Below, piece after piece: positions 17,022-26,086 of a DNA stretch of 64,000 bases (positions are counted from its first letter, which is position 1; each line of letters begins with the position of its first letter). The stretch comes from Streptomyces clavifer (GTDB lineage: Bacteria; Actinomycetota; Actinomycetes; Streptomycetales; Streptomycetaceae): the NCBI GenBank assembly GCA_014651175.1, contig BMWJ01000010.1, forward strand, positions 124,001 to 188,000. Direction: 5' to 3'. The position numbers were made by a program, and so were the translations under genes. The notes under the pieces were generated by a model. That model did not search any database. It was not told where the DNA came from and saw nothing but the letters and a program-made list of their open reading frames with translations.

Positions 17022-20000
17022 GTGAGCATGAATGCGACCGAGGGGGCCGATCCGTTCGGGACGGCACGGCTGCGGCGCGGCGTGCTCGACGCCTGGGGTG
17101 CCGGTCCCGCCCGTTTCCGTGAGGACGCCAACGCCGAGGAGGACCTCGTCCTCGGCGGCTACCGGGACCGTCTCGTCGTCGAGCTGGCGCAGAACGCGGC
17201 CGACGCCGCCGCCCGCGCGGGCGTCCCCGGCCGGCTCCGCCTCACCCTGCACGCGGCGGGCGACGGCTCCGCAGTCCTTGCCGCCGCCAACACCGGCGCC
17301 CCCCTCGACGCGACCGGCGTCGAGTCGCTGAGCACACTCCGGGCCTCCGCCAAGCGCGAGGGCCACGAGTCGTCCGTGGGCCGCTTCGGCGTCGGCTTCG
17401 CCGCCGTGCTCGCGGTCAGCGACGAGCCCGCCGTCATCGGGCGGCACGGCGGCGTCCGCTGGTCCCTCCCGGAGGCCCGCGACCTCGCCCGGCAGGCCGC
17501 CGTCGGCAGCCCCGGCCTCGGGGACGAGCTCCGCCGCCGCGACGGCCACGTACCGCTGCTCCGGCTCCCGCTGCCCGCCGAGGGCACCGCTCCCGACGGG
17601 TACGACACCGTCGTCGTCCTGCCCCTGCGCGACGGCGTCGCCGAGGACCTCGTCGGGCGGCTGCTCGCCGGTGTCGACGACGCGCTCCTCCTCACCCTTC
17701 CCGGCCTCGAAGAGATCGTCATCGAAGGTCCGGACGGCACGAGGACGTTGCGGCGCTCGCTGCACGGCCCGTACACGCACATCGACGACTCCACGCACGG
17801 TCTGCACCGCTGGCGCACCGTCGCCCGTCACGGACCCGTCGAGCCCTCCCTGCTGGCGGACCGGCCCGTCGAGGAGCGGCTCCGGCCTTTCTGGTCGGTC
17901 ACGTGGGCCGTGCCCGTCGGCGAGGACGGGGCGCCCGAGAGCCCCCGTACCGCCCCGGTCGTGCACGCGCCGACGCCCACCGACGAGCCCCTCGGCGTTC
18001 CCGCGCTGCTCATCGCCTCCTTGCCGCTCGACACCACCCGCAGGCACCCCGCGCCCGGCCCGCTGACCGACTTCCTGGTGCAGCGCGCGGCCGACGCGTA
18101 CGCGGAGCTGCTCGCCGGGTGGGAGCCCGTGTCGATCGCCACGATCGCGCTCGTGCCCGGCCCGCTCGGCAAGGGGCAGCTGGACGGGGCGCTGAGGGCC
18201 GCGGTCCTGGAGCGGCTGCCCCGGATCGCGTTCCTGGAGCCCGCCGCCCCCCGGGACCCGGCCGCCGAGCCCGACCGGTGGGAGGACTGGGACGCCACCG
18301 GAGCCGGTGCTCCCCGCCCCGCGACGACCGCGCTGAGGCCCATCGAGGCCGAGGTCGTCGAGGGTGTGGGCGCCGAGACCGTACGCGTCCTGGCGGAGGT
18401 CCTGCCCTGCCTGCTGCCCGCGGGCCTGGAGCGCCGCACCGAGCTCCGCACGCTGGGCGTCGCCCGCGTCCCGCTGACCGAGGCCATCGACCGCCTGGCC
18501 GGTCTGGAGCGTGCCGCGGACTGGTGGCGGCGGCTGTACGACAGCCTGGCGGGCGTCGACCCGGACCGCCTCTCCGGGCTTCCCGTACCGCTCGCCGGGG
18601 ACGGCGCGTCCGACGACGCGCCCCGCACGACCATCGGTCCCCGGCAGGTCCTTCTTCCGCTGCCCGACGCGCTGACCGCCCCGGTCCTCGCCCGGCTGTC
18701 CCGGCTCGGGCTGAAGGTGGCCCACCCGGACGCCGCCCATCCGCTGCTGGAGAAGCTGGGCGCCCTGCCGGCCACGCCGCGGGCCGTCCTGACGACCCCG
18801 CAGGTCCGGGCCGCCGTGGCGGGCTCGCTGGACGCGGGCGAGATCTGGGACGAGGACGCCCTGGACGGGGAGGAGCTCGCCGAGACCGTCCTCACGCTCG
18901 TGCGGGACGCGGACCTCGAACCCGGTGAGGAGCCCTGGCTGGGCGCCCTCGCCCTGCCCGACGAGGACGGCGAACCGGCCCCCGCGGGTGAACTCGTGCT
19001 GCCGGGGAGCCCGTTCGCCCAGGTCATGCGTCAGGGTGAACTCGCCCTGTGCGACGGGGAGCTGGCCGAGCGCTGGGGCGAGCAGCCCCTCACCGCCTGC
19101 GGGGTGCTGGCCACCTTCGCGCTCGTACGGGCCACCGACGTCGTGCTGGATCCGGACGAACTGGAGCCCCGCGACACCGACTTCGCCGAGCCGGACGACG
19201 CCGGGCTGCTCGACGCCGTGGACGTGTGGTGCGAGGACGTCCTGGACCAACTGCCCGACACGCCGGTACCGCCCGTCGCCACGGAGCTCGTCGCCGTGCG
19301 CGACCTCGACCTCGTCGACGACGACGCCTGGCCGCAGGCGCTCGCGATGCTCGCCCGCCCGCCGCTGCGCGACGCGCTGACCCAGCCCGTGCGCGTGCTG
19401 CTCCCGGACGGGACGACGCAGTCCGTGCGCCCCTACACCGCATGGTGGCTGCGCGACCACCCCGTGCTCGGCGGCCGCCGTCCGGCGGGCCTGCGCGCGG
19501 CGGGCGGGGACCCGCGCCTCGCGGGGCTGTACGACTCCGCCGACGCGACCGGCTTCGACGACGTCCAGGTGCTGCGCGCACTGGGTGTACGGACGTCCGT
19601 GGCCGCTCTCCTGGACGAGCCCGGCGGTGCGGCCGAGCTGCTGGGCCGGCTCGCGGACGAGGACCGCCCCGTCGGCCCCGTACAGCTGCACTCGCTCTAC
19701 ACGGCCCTCGCCGAGCTGGATCCCGAGCAGGTCACCCTGCCCGACGAGCTGCGGGCCGTCGTCGACGACGAGGTGCGGGTGGTCGAGGCCTCCGACGCCG
19801 TGATCGCCGACGCGCCGGACGTGCTGCCGCTGACCGCGGGGCTCCCGCTGCTGCCGGTGGCCCCGGCCCGCGCGGCCGAGCTGGCGGAGCTGCTCCAGGT
19901 GCGGCGGCTCGGCGAGAGCATCGAGGCGGAGGTGACGTCCGAGGGTGAGGAGCACCGGGTGCCGGACGCGGTGCGGATCCTGCTCGGTGCGGGGACCCCG

Positions 20001-20216
20001 GACACGTACGTCGAGCACGGTGAACTGCGCGCGGGCGGTGTGGAGCTGGACTGGCGCCGCACCCGGGACGGGGTGGTCCACGCGTCCACCCTGGAGGGTG
20101 TCGCGGCCGGTCTGGCGTGGGCGGCCGGCCAGTGGCCGCGCCGGTTCGAGGTGGCCGCGCTGCTGGAGGATCCGTCGCGCACGGAGGAGCTGGCCCGCGA
20201 CCGCTGGTTCGACTGA
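17022..20216 (+). CDS. large sacsin/Hsp90-like GHKL ATPase
   Basis: A 1064-residue cytoplasmic protein. The N-terminal 250 residues form a GHKL (Hsp90/sacsin-type) ATP-binding domain, with N-box VVELAQNAADAAARAG, a middle motif AAANTGAPLD and the Gly-rich lid GRFGVGFAAVLAVSDEPAVIGR. The remaining 800 residues are acidic, helical and without a recognised domain, as in bacterial proteins annotated with a sacsin N-terminal ATP-binding domain. It could act as a chaperone or conformational ATPase; no substrate can be inferred. The GTG at 17022 has GGAG at good spacing; the ATG at 17028 is an alternative. It lies downstream of the DUF3027 gene on the same strand. Confidence 0.82.
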   Translation: MSMNATEGADPFGTARLRRGVLDAWGAGPARFREDANAEEDLVLGGYRDRLVVELAQNAADAAARAGVPGRLRLTLHAAGDGSAVLAAANTGAPLDATGVESLSTLRASAKREGHESSVGRFGVGFAAVLAVSDEPAVIGRHGGVRWSLPEARDLARQAAVGSPGLGDELRRRDGHVPLLRLPLPAEGTAPDGYDTVVVLPLRDGVAEDLVGRLLAGVDDALLLTLPGLEEIVIEGPDGTRTLRRSLHGPYTHIDDSTHGLHRWRTVARHGPVEPSLLADRPVEERLRPFWSVTWAVPVGEDGAPESPRTAPVVHAPTPTDEPLGVPALLIASLPLDTTRRHPAPGPLTDFLVQRAADAYAELLAGWEPVSIATIALVPGPLGKGQLDGALRAAVLERLPRIAFLEPAAPRDPAAEPDRWEDWDATGAGAPRPATTALRPIEAEVVEGVGAETVRVLAEVLPCLLPAGLERRTELRTLGVARVPLTEAIDRLAGLERAADWWRRLYDSLAGVDPDRLSGLPVPLAGDGASDDAPRTTIGPRQVLLPLPDALTAPVLARLSRLGLKVAHPDAAHPLLEKLGALPATPRAVLTTPQVRAAVAGSLDAGEIWDEDALDGEELAETVLTLVRDADLEPGEEPWLGALALPDEDGEPAPAGELVLPGSPFAQVMRQGELALCDGELAERWGEQPLTACGVLATFALVRATDVVLDPDELEPRDTDFAEPDDAGLLDAVDVWCEDVLDQLPDTPVPPVATELVAVRDLDLVDDDAWPQALAMLARPPLRDALTQPVRVLLPDGTTQSVRPYTAWWLRDHPVLGGRRPAGLRAAGGDPRLAGLYDSADATGFDDVQVLRALGVRTSVAALLDEPGGAAELLGRLADEDRPVGPVQLHSLYTALAELDPEQVTLPDELRAVVDDEVRVVEASDAVIADAPDVLPLTAGLPLLPVAPARAAELAELLQVRRLGESIEAEVTSEGEEHRVPDAVRILLGAGTPDTYVEHGELRAGGVELDWRRTRDGVVHASTLEGVAAGLAWAAGQWPRRFEVAALLEDPSRTEELARDRWFD

Positions 20217-20275
20217 CGCCTGCGATCTTCCGAATCATGTGATCTTCACAGGAAAGTCGTCGATTCGTACAACCA

Positions 20276-20287
20276 TTCACATGTGAA
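20276..20287. promoter_or_regulatory. 12-bp palindrome upstream of secreted protein
   Basis: TTCACATGTGAA is a perfect palindrome 96 bp before the start codon at 20383, in an AT-richer stretch than its surroundings. It is operator-like; the regulator is unknown. Confidence 0.4.
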
Positions 20288-20295
20288 ACTCGTCT

Positions 20296-20324
20296 GGTCT
20301 TGCGAGTCACCAGACTCGCAGACC
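20296..20324 (+). other. hairpin in the leader of the secreted protein gene
   Basis: TGCGAGTC (20301-20308) pairs with GACTCGCA (20313-20320) over an ACCA loop. The stem is extended by GGTC/GACC across a single bulged T, giving 12 pairs. It lies 80 bp after the upstream stop and 58 bp before the next start. It is either an untranslated-leader structure or a terminator of the large ATPase gene. Confidence 0.45.
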
Positions 20325-20382
20325 ACATGGGACCCGTCGGCCTCACTACTTGCCACGGGCCCCCTTCTCCACTGGGGAACAC

Positions 20383-21234
20383 ATGCGTATTCGTGCCACT
20401 GTTGCCGTTGTCTCCGGCGCCCTGGCTCTGTCCGCTTTCGGCGTCCCGGCCGCGACGGCCGACGACGGCCGCACCTGGACGCCTGACTTCGGGCTCTCCG
20501 CCCCGGAGCAGTCCAACGGGCGTATGGCCGCCCGTTCGATCACCGCCGATGACGACCTGAAGATCACCAAGGCCGTGGTGAACGGTGGCAAGGCCATCGT
20601 GGTCGGTACCACCGCACCGAAGACGGTCACCCTGGCCATCACGGCCACCGACGACTCGGGCATCGCGGGTGCCGGCGGGTTCGTGTGGATCGGCAGCGAC
20701 GTCGAGTCCGACGACAGCTTCGGCTTCGGGCAGAACGAGGACGCCGCCAAGTGCAAGGCGGTCAACGCCACGACGTCCACCTGCACGGTCACCATCACCA
20801 TCGACCCGGCGTGGCTGATCAACTCCGACGCGACCACCTGGAAGGTCGGCGCGGCGGTGGCGAGCAAGGACGGCCAGCTCGTCGAGAACCACGCCTTCGC
20901 CAAGACCAAGCTGCAGCGCCTCTCCAAGATCACCGTCAACGCCGCCCCGGAGCCCGTCAAGAAGGGCAAGACCATCACGGTCACCGGCAAGCTCTCGCGT
21001 GCCAACTGGGACACCGCCACGTACAAGGGCTACGCCACCCAGGCCGTCAAGCTGCAGTTCCGCAAGAAGACCAGCACCGCCTACACCACCGTCAAGACCA
21101 TCAAGTCGAGCAGCACCGGTGCGCTGAAGACCACCGTCAAGGCGTCCGCGGACGGCTACTGGCGCTACAGCTTCGCCGGTACGTCCACCACCCCGACCGT
21201 CACGGCCGCGGGTGACTTCGTCGACGTGAAGTAG
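20383..21234 (+). CDS. secreted beta-rich protein, unknown function
   Basis: A 283-residue exported protein. The signal peptide (MRIRATVAVVSGALALSAFG..ATA) has a likely cleavage near residue 26. The mature part has an N-terminal beta-rich domain with one likely disulfide pair (AKCKAVNATTSTCTV). The C-terminal domain (about 195-283; ITVNAAPEPVKKGKTITVTGKL..) looks like a bacterial Ig-like or adhesin-type beta-sandwich. The base composition is lower in GC just upstream. GGGGAACAC precedes the ATG. A promoter-region palindrome and a hairpin lie upstream. It is probably an extracellular or surface-associated structural protein. Confidence 0.75.
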   Translation: MRIRATVAVVSGALALSAFGVPAATADDGRTWTPDFGLSAPEQSNGRMAARSITADDDLKITKAVVNGGKAIVVGTTAPKTVTLAITATDDSGIAGAGGFVWIGSDVESDDSFGFGQNEDAAKCKAVNATTSTCTVTITIDPAWLINSDATTWKVGAAVASKDGQLVENHAFAKTKLQRLSKITVNAAPEPVKKGKTITVTGKLSRANWDTATYKGYATQAVKLQFRKKTSTAYTTVKTIKSSSTGALKTTVKASADGYWRYSFAGTSTTPTVTAAGDFVDVK

Positions 21235-21257
21235 TCGACGGGCAACACCTTCACGAT

Positions 21258-23669
21258 CTATGTGGGGAAGCGGCGGCCGACCAGCCTCCAGGCCATTTCC
21301 AGGACGGCCGCCGCGACCGCCGCGATCCCCACCGCGGCCCACGGCATCGTCGTCCCCACGAGTTTCAGGGCGAAGAAGTCCTGGAGCCAGGGCACGACCA
21401 GCACGATCAGGAACCCCAGGCCCATCGTCGCCACCAGGGCGACCCGCCACCAGGTGTACGGGCGGGCGATGATCGCCAGGACCCACATCGAGACCAGGAA
21501 CAGCGTGAGTGTGGCCGCGCTGGTCTCGGCGTCCAGCGCTCCCGTGCCGGCGTAGTGGTGCCGGGCCACCAGGTACGTGGTGAAGGTGGCCGCCGCCGCG
21601 ATGACCCCGGACGGGATCGCATACCGCATGACGCGGCGCACGAAGTGCGGCTGGGCGCGCTCCTTGTTGGGCGCGAGCGCCAGGAAGAACGCGGGGACAC
21701 CGATGGTGAGCGTGGAGAGCAGCGTCAGGTGGCGCGGCAGGAACGGGTACTCCACCTGGAAGCAGACCACCAGGATCGCCAGCAGCACCGAGTAGACGGT
21801 CTTCGTCAGGAACAGCGTGGCGACCCGGGTGATGTTCCCGATGACCCGGCGGCCCTCGGCCACGACCGACGGCAGCGTGGCGAAGCTGTTGTTCAGCAGC
21901 ACGATCTGGGCCACGGCGCGCGTCGCCTCGGAGCCCGAGCCCATCGAGACCCCGATGTCGGCGTCCTTCAGCGCGAGTACGTCATTGACCCCGTCGCCCG
22001 TCATCGCGACTGTGTGGCCGCGCGACTGGAGTGCCGCGACCATGTCCCGCTTCTGCTGCGGGGTGACACGGCCGAACACCGCGTTCTGCTCGATGGCCGT
22101 CGCCATGTCGTCGCGGTCGGCCGGCAGCTTGCGGGCGTCCAGGGTGTGCTCGGCGCCCGGCATGCCCAGCTTCTGGGCGACGGCGCCGACGGAGACGGCG
22201 TTGTCACCGGAGATCACCTTCGCGGCGACGTTCTGGTCGGCGAAGTAGGCCAGGGTCTCGCCGGCGTCCGGCCGCAGCCGCTGTTCCAGGACGACCAGCG
22301 CGGCGGGCTCGGCCCCCGCGGCGGCGTCCGGGGCGTCCAGCCCGGTCCGCACCCGGGCCAGGAGCAGGACCCGCAGCCCCTGTTCGTTGAGGTGCACGGT
22401 CTCGGTGAGGGCGGGGTCGTCGGCGGCCAGCAGTACGTCGGGGGCGCCGAGCAGCCAGGCGGACGTGCTGCCGTCGCCCTCGGTGAAGGCGGCGCCGCTG
22501 TACTTGCGGGCCGAGGAGAACGGCATGGCCTGGGTGACGCCCCAGGCCTCCCCGTTCGGCGGGTACGCGTCGATGATGGCCTGGAGGCTGGCGTTGGGGC
22601 GCGGGTCGGACGCGCCGAGGGCCCCCAGGACACGGTGGACGTAGACCTCGTCGGAGCCGTTCAGCGGCCGGACCTCGGTGACGTCCATGCCGCCCTCGGT
22701 CAGGGTGCCGGTCTTGTCCAGGCAGACGATGTCGACCCGGGCCAGGCCCTCGATCGCGGGCAGCTCCTGCACGAGGCACTGCTTGCGGCCGAGCCGGATG
22801 ACGCCGATCGCGAAGGCGACCGAGGTGAGCAGGACCAGGCCCTCGGGGATCATCGGGACGATGCCGCCGACGGTGCGGGCGACCGAGTCCTTGAAGTTGT
22901 TGTCCTTGACGACGAGCTGGCTGATGATCAGCCCGATCGCGGTCGGCACCATCATCCACGTCACGTACTTGAGGATCGTGCTGATGCCGCTGCGCAGCTC
23001 GGACTGGACGAGGGTGAAGCGGGAGGCCTCCTCGGCGAGCTGCGCGGCGTAGGCCTCGCGGCCGACCTTGGTGGCGGTGAACGCCCCGCCGCCGGCGACG
23101 ACGAAGCTTCCGGACATCACCGGGTCGCCGGGCCGCTTGAGCACCGGGTCGGCCTCGCCGGTCAGGAGCGACTCGTCGATCTCCAGGCTGTCGGCCTCGG
23201 TGACCGCACCGTCGACGACCACTTTGTCGCCGGGGCCTAGCTCGACCAGGTCGCCCAGGACGATCTCGGAGACGGAGATCTCGGCGGCGACCCCGTCGCG
23301 GCGCACGGTGGGCTTCGCCTCGCCGATGACCGCCAGGCTGTCCAGGGTCTTCTTGGCGCGCCACTCCTGGACGATGCCGATGCCGGTGTTGGCGATGATC
23401 ACGAAGCCGAAGAGGCTGTCCTGGATCGGCGCGACGAAGAGCATGATCACCCAGAGCACGCCGATGATCAGGTTGAACCGGGTGAGGACGTTCGCGCGGA
23501 CGATCTCGGTGACGGAGCGGGACGAGCGGACGGGTACGTCGTTGACCTCGCCCCGGGCGACCCGTTCGGCGACCTCGGCGGTGCTCAGGCCCCCGGGAGG
23601 CTCGGGCGGAGGGGAGGGTGTTCCGGGGTCCGGCTGCTCACCGGAGGAGTCGAGTGCCCGCTGCGTCAT
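21258..23669 (-). CDS. cation-transporting P-type ATPase
   Basis: An 803-residue membrane pump with the full P-type ATPase signature. It has an actuator-type motif LLTGEADPV (variant of TGES), the phosphorylation motif CLDKTGTLTEGG (Asp near residue 317), and the hinge GDGVNDVLALKDADIGVSMGSGSEATRAVAQ. About ten membrane segments are predicted, including six after the hinge. No N-terminal metal-binding Cys motifs or CPx motif are seen, so a soft heavy metal is unlikely; calcium, magnesium or another cation is more plausible. It is monocistronic and converges on the secreted protein gene with 23 bp between. Confidence 0.88.
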   Translation of the reverse strand: MTQRALDSSGEQPDPGTPSPPPEPPGGLSTAEVAERVARGEVNDVPVRSSRSVTEIVRANVLTRFNLIIGVLWVIMLFVAPIQDSLFGFVIIANTGIGIVQEWRAKKTLDSLAVIGEAKPTVRRDGVAAEISVSEIVLGDLVELGPGDKVVVDGAVTEADSLEIDESLLTGEADPVLKRPGDPVMSGSFVVAGGGAFTATKVGREAYAAQLAEEASRFTLVQSELRSGISTILKYVTWMMVPTAIGLIISQLVVKDNNFKDSVARTVGGIVPMIPEGLVLLTSVAFAIGVIRLGRKQCLVQELPAIEGLARVDIVCLDKTGTLTEGGMDVTEVRPLNGSDEVYVHRVLGALGASDPRPNASLQAIIDAYPPNGEAWGVTQAMPFSSARKYSGAAFTEGDGSTSAWLLGAPDVLLAADDPALTETVHLNEQGLRVLLLARVRTGLDAPDAAAGAEPAALVVLEQRLRPDAGETLAYFADQNVAAKVISGDNAVSVGAVAQKLGMPGAEHTLDARKLPADRDDMATAIEQNAVFGRVTPQQKRDMVAALQSRGHTVAMTGDGVNDVLALKDADIGVSMGSGSEATRAVAQIVLLNNSFATLPSVVAEGRRVIGNITRVATLFLTKTVYSVLLAILVVCFQVEYPFLPRHLTLLSTLTIGVPAFFLALAPNKERAQPHFVRRVMRYAIPSGVIAAAATFTTYLVARHHYAGTGALDAETSAATLTLFLVSMWVLAIIARPYTWWRVALVATMGLGFLIVLVVPWLQDFFALKLVGTTMPWAAVGIAAVAAAVLEMAWRLVGRRFPT

Positions 23670-23761
23670 GGAGTCGACGGTACGGGCGGAACCGGTGATT
23701 CACCCGCCGGGGTGCGGAAGATCAGACCGGGGGAGGAGCGGGATGGTCCCGTGGTCGTACG

Positions 23762-24052
23762 TCAGCGCCGCGGGCCGGCGTCCCCGGAGGCGGTCGGCCC
23801 CGCGTCGGCGAGCGCGGCCCGCTTGATCGCGGCGTCCCGTGCCCGGACGAACCAGATGCCGATCAGTCCGAGTCCGGCACCGGCCAGGCAGGTCCACACC
23901 CACCAGGTGTGCCCGTGGTCGTCGAACCACCCGTAGAAGGGGAGCTGTACCAGGAAGAGGACGAACCAGAGGATCGTGCCGCCGGTGACGGTGGCGACGA
24001 CGGGGCCCTCCAGGGGCTCGGGTGCCTCGTGCTGCGGGGTCCACTTCTCCAT
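23762..24052 (-). CDS. DUF2530 family membrane protein
   Basis: A 96-residue protein with two membrane segments (about residues 19-39 and 48-68). It resembles the actinobacterial DUF2530 family: PEPLEGPVVATVTGGTILW, then WWVWTCLAGAGLGLIGIWFVRARDAA. Function unknown. It is transcribed toward the P-type ATPase gene on the same strand but ends 93 bp downstream of that gene's start, so the two are separate units. The start ATG follows GGAG. Confidence 0.75.
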   Translation of the reverse strand: MEKWTPQHEAPEPLEGPVVATVTGGTILWFVLFLVQLPFYGWFDDHGHTWWVWTCLAGAGLGLIGIWFVRARDAAIKRAALADAGPTASGDAGPRR

Positions 24053-24238
24053 GGGCTCAGTCTAGGGCCCCGGTCCGCAGGGGCTGCCGGGGCAGACGGC
24101 CCAAGGGTCTACGCGCGGAGATAGCGATCTTTGAGTTATGTATTCATACTGAATCTGCTTACGGATGACTCGAATTATTCGTGTGAACATCCAAAATTGA
24201 CCATTTTTACTCCCCCGATGCACGACTGAAGGTCACAC
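24053..24238. other. AT-rich divergent promoter region
   Basis: The 186-bp gap between the divergent DUF2530 and NCS2 permease genes contains a markedly AT-rich block (about 24121-24215). An 11-bp inverted repeat, CGAATtATTCG, lies at 24171-24181. TTGAGT near 24131 could be a -35 element of the permease promoter. No riboswitch fold was recognised. Confidence 0.45.
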
Positions 24239-25699
24239 ATGCCCCCCTCGGCCACCGCTCAGGTCGACCCCACGCCGCCCCCGGCTCCCCGGCAGCCCTC
24301 CGGCGGCCTGGACCGGTACTTCAAGATCTCCGAGCGGGGGTCGTCGGTCGCGCGCGAGATCCGCGGTGGCTTCGCCACGTTCTTCGCGATGGCGTACATC
24401 ATCGTGCTCAACCCGATCATCCTCGGCAGTGCCAAGGACATGTACGGGCACCAGCTCGACGGTGGCCAGCTCGTCACGGCCACCGTGCTGACGGCGGCGT
24501 TCTCCACGCTCCTGATGGGCGTCATCGGCAATGTGCCGATCGCGCTCGCCGCCGGTCTCGGCGTCAACACCGTCGTCGCCCTCCAGCTCGCCCCCCGGAT
24601 GAGCTGGGCCGACGCGATGGGCATGGTGGTCCTCGCGGGCATCGTGGTGATGCTGCTCGTCGCGACCGGGCTGCGCGAACGCGTGATGAACGCCGTACCG
24701 AAGTCGCTCCGCAAGGGCATCGCGATCGGGATCGGCCTGTTCATCCTGCTGATCGGCCTGGTCGACTCCGGCTTCGTCTCCCGCATCCCGGACGCCGCGC
24801 ACACCACTGTTCCGCTGCAGCTCGGCAGCGACGGCCACCTCAACGGCTGGCCCGTCCTGGTCTTCGTCATCGGCACGCTGCTGACCCTGGCGCTGATCGT
24901 CCGCAAGGTCCCGGGCGCGATCCTGATCTCCATCGTCGCGATGACCGTCGTCGCGCTCGTCATCGACGCCGTCGCCGGCCTCCCGGCCGGTGCCTGGGGG
25001 CTCACCGTCCCCGAGTGGCCCGGCAATCCGGTGGCCTCCCCGGACTTCGGGCTGCTCGGCCAGGTCAGCCTGTTCGGCGGCTTCGGCAAGGTCGGTCTGC
25101 TGACCGGCATCCTCTTCGTCTTCACCGTGCTGCTGTCCTGCTTCTTCGACGCGATGGGCACCATCCTCGGCGTCGGCGACGAGGCGAAGCTGATGGACAA
25201 GGACGGGCACTTCCCGGGCATCAACAAGGTGCTCTTCATCGACGGCGTCGCCGTCGCCGCGGGCGGCGCGAGCTCCTCCTCCGCGTCGACCTGCTTCGTG
25301 GAGTCGACGGCGGGCGTCGGCGAGGGCGCCCGCACCGGACTCGCGAGCGTGGTGACCGGTCTGCTCTTCACGGTGGCGCTGTTCCTGACGCCGCTGGCGA
25401 CGATGGTCCCCTCGCAGGCCGCCACTCCGGCGCTGGTCGCGGTCGGGTTCCTGATCCTCGCGGGCTCCGTGCGGGACATCGACTGGAGCGACTACACGCT
25501 CGCCATCCCGGCCTTCCTCGCGATGCTGATGATGCCCCTCACCTACTCGATCACCAACGGCATCGGCATCGGCTTCATCGCCTTCTCCGTACTGCGCCTG
25601 GCGGCCGGCCGCGGCCGTGAGGTCCCGGTGGCCATGTACGCGGTGTCGGCGGTCTTCGTCTTCTACTACGCGATGCCGGCGCTCGGCCTCACGTCGTAG
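24239..25699 (+). CDS. NCS2-family guanine/hypoxanthine-type permease
   Basis: A 486-residue purine transporter with about 12-14 membrane segments. It belongs to the AzgA/PbuG branch of NCS2 rather than the xanthine/uracil branch. Evidence: YFKISERGSSVAREIRGGFATFFAMAYIIVLNP near the N-terminus, NVPIALAAGLGVN, DAMGTILGVGDEAKLMDKDG, and the substrate-site motif SSASTCFVESTAGVGEGARTGL near residue 350. The last 11 bases overlap the ribbon-helix-helix gene on the other strand. The start ATG follows GAAGGTCACAC. Confidence 0.9.
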   Translation: MPPSATAQVDPTPPPAPRQPSGGLDRYFKISERGSSVAREIRGGFATFFAMAYIIVLNPIILGSAKDMYGHQLDGGQLVTATVLTAAFSTLLMGVIGNVPIALAAGLGVNTVVALQLAPRMSWADAMGMVVLAGIVVMLLVATGLRERVMNAVPKSLRKGIAIGIGLFILLIGLVDSGFVSRIPDAAHTTVPLQLGSDGHLNGWPVLVFVIGTLLTLALIVRKVPGAILISIVAMTVVALVIDAVAGLPAGAWGLTVPEWPGNPVASPDFGLLGQVSLFGGFGKVGLLTGILFVFTVLLSCFFDAMGTILGVGDEAKLMDKDGHFPGINKVLFIDGVAVAAGGASSSSASTCFVESTAGVGEGARTGLASVVTGLLFTVALFLTPLATMVPSQAATPALVAVGFLILAGSVRDIDWSDYTLAIPAFLAMLMMPLTYSITNGIGIGFIAFSVLRLAAGRGREVPVAMYAVSAVFVFYYAMPALGLTS

Positions 25700-25952
25700 C
25701 GTCCGAAGCCTCCACCCCTACGGGGCGGACCTCCGTCGCGCGGACCCGGTCGGCCGGTTCCGCGTGACGGGGATCCGCCCCGTAGAACTTCTCCGTCTCG
25801 TCGACGGACGCGTTGAAGCGTTCGTCGAAATCGTCGCGGACGAGCGTCCGGACCACGTAGTCCTGGACGGTCATGCCGCGTCTGGCGGCGTGCCGGCGGA
25901 GCCGGTCGAGCAGCTCACCGTCTATGCGCAGGCTGAGCACTGTCGATCCCAT
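25689..25952 (-). CDS. ribbon-helix-helix (antitoxin-like) protein
   Basis: An 87-residue protein whose N-terminal 45 residues (STVLSLRIDGELLDRLRRH then ARRGMTVQDYVVRTLV) fit a MetJ/Arc/CopG ribbon-helix-helix DNA-binding domain. The C-terminal tail is acidic and could bind a toxin. No toxin-like gene is adjacent: downstream it runs into the permease 3' end and upstream is the MarR gene. It is either an orphan antitoxin-like repressor or a stand-alone regulator. It overlaps the convergent permease gene by 11 bases. Confidence 0.75.
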   Translation of the reverse strand: MGSTVLSLRIDGELLDRLRRHAARRGMTVQDYVVRTLVRDDFDERFNASVDETEKFYGADPRHAEPADRVRATEVRPVGVEASDATT

Positions 25953-26055
25953 GCCAAGCAGGGTCGCGGCACACCTGGTCGTTTCGGTGCTGTTTCCGGC
26001 TCGTATTCACTCGTTCGGGTGCTCGTTTTCTTGCGCGTGTACCACCGACTGGTCT

Positions 26056-26082
26056 TTAGTGAAGCTAATGAGTTACGCTAAT
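26056..26082. promoter_or_regulatory. promoter and operator of the MarR gene
   Basis: TTAGTGAAGC (26056-26065) and GTTACGCTAA (26072-26081) form an imperfect inverted repeat matching at 7 of 10 positions. GCTAAT also occurs twice in direct orientation (26064 and 26077). The right arm includes a TACGCT -10 box (26074-26079) seven bases before the ATG, so the message is probably leaderless and the MarR protein could block its own promoter here. Confidence 0.5.
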
Positions 26083-26086
26083 AAAC

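Noticed and set aside
19732..21486. Very long open frame on the minus strand across the ATPase 3' end and secreted protein
   Set aside because: It is a shadow of real genes in a high-GC genome; the translation is Gly/Arg/Asp-rich with no family features and the plus-strand genes explain the codon bias.
24053..24238. Purine riboswitch before the NCS2 permease
   Set aside because: No three-stem purine-aptamer pattern can be drawn, and such aptamers are not known to be usual in this group; only short inverted repeats are present.
25689..25952. Complete toxin-antitoxin system
   Set aside because: Only the ribbon-helix-helix half exists; flanking genes are a permease and a MarR regulator.
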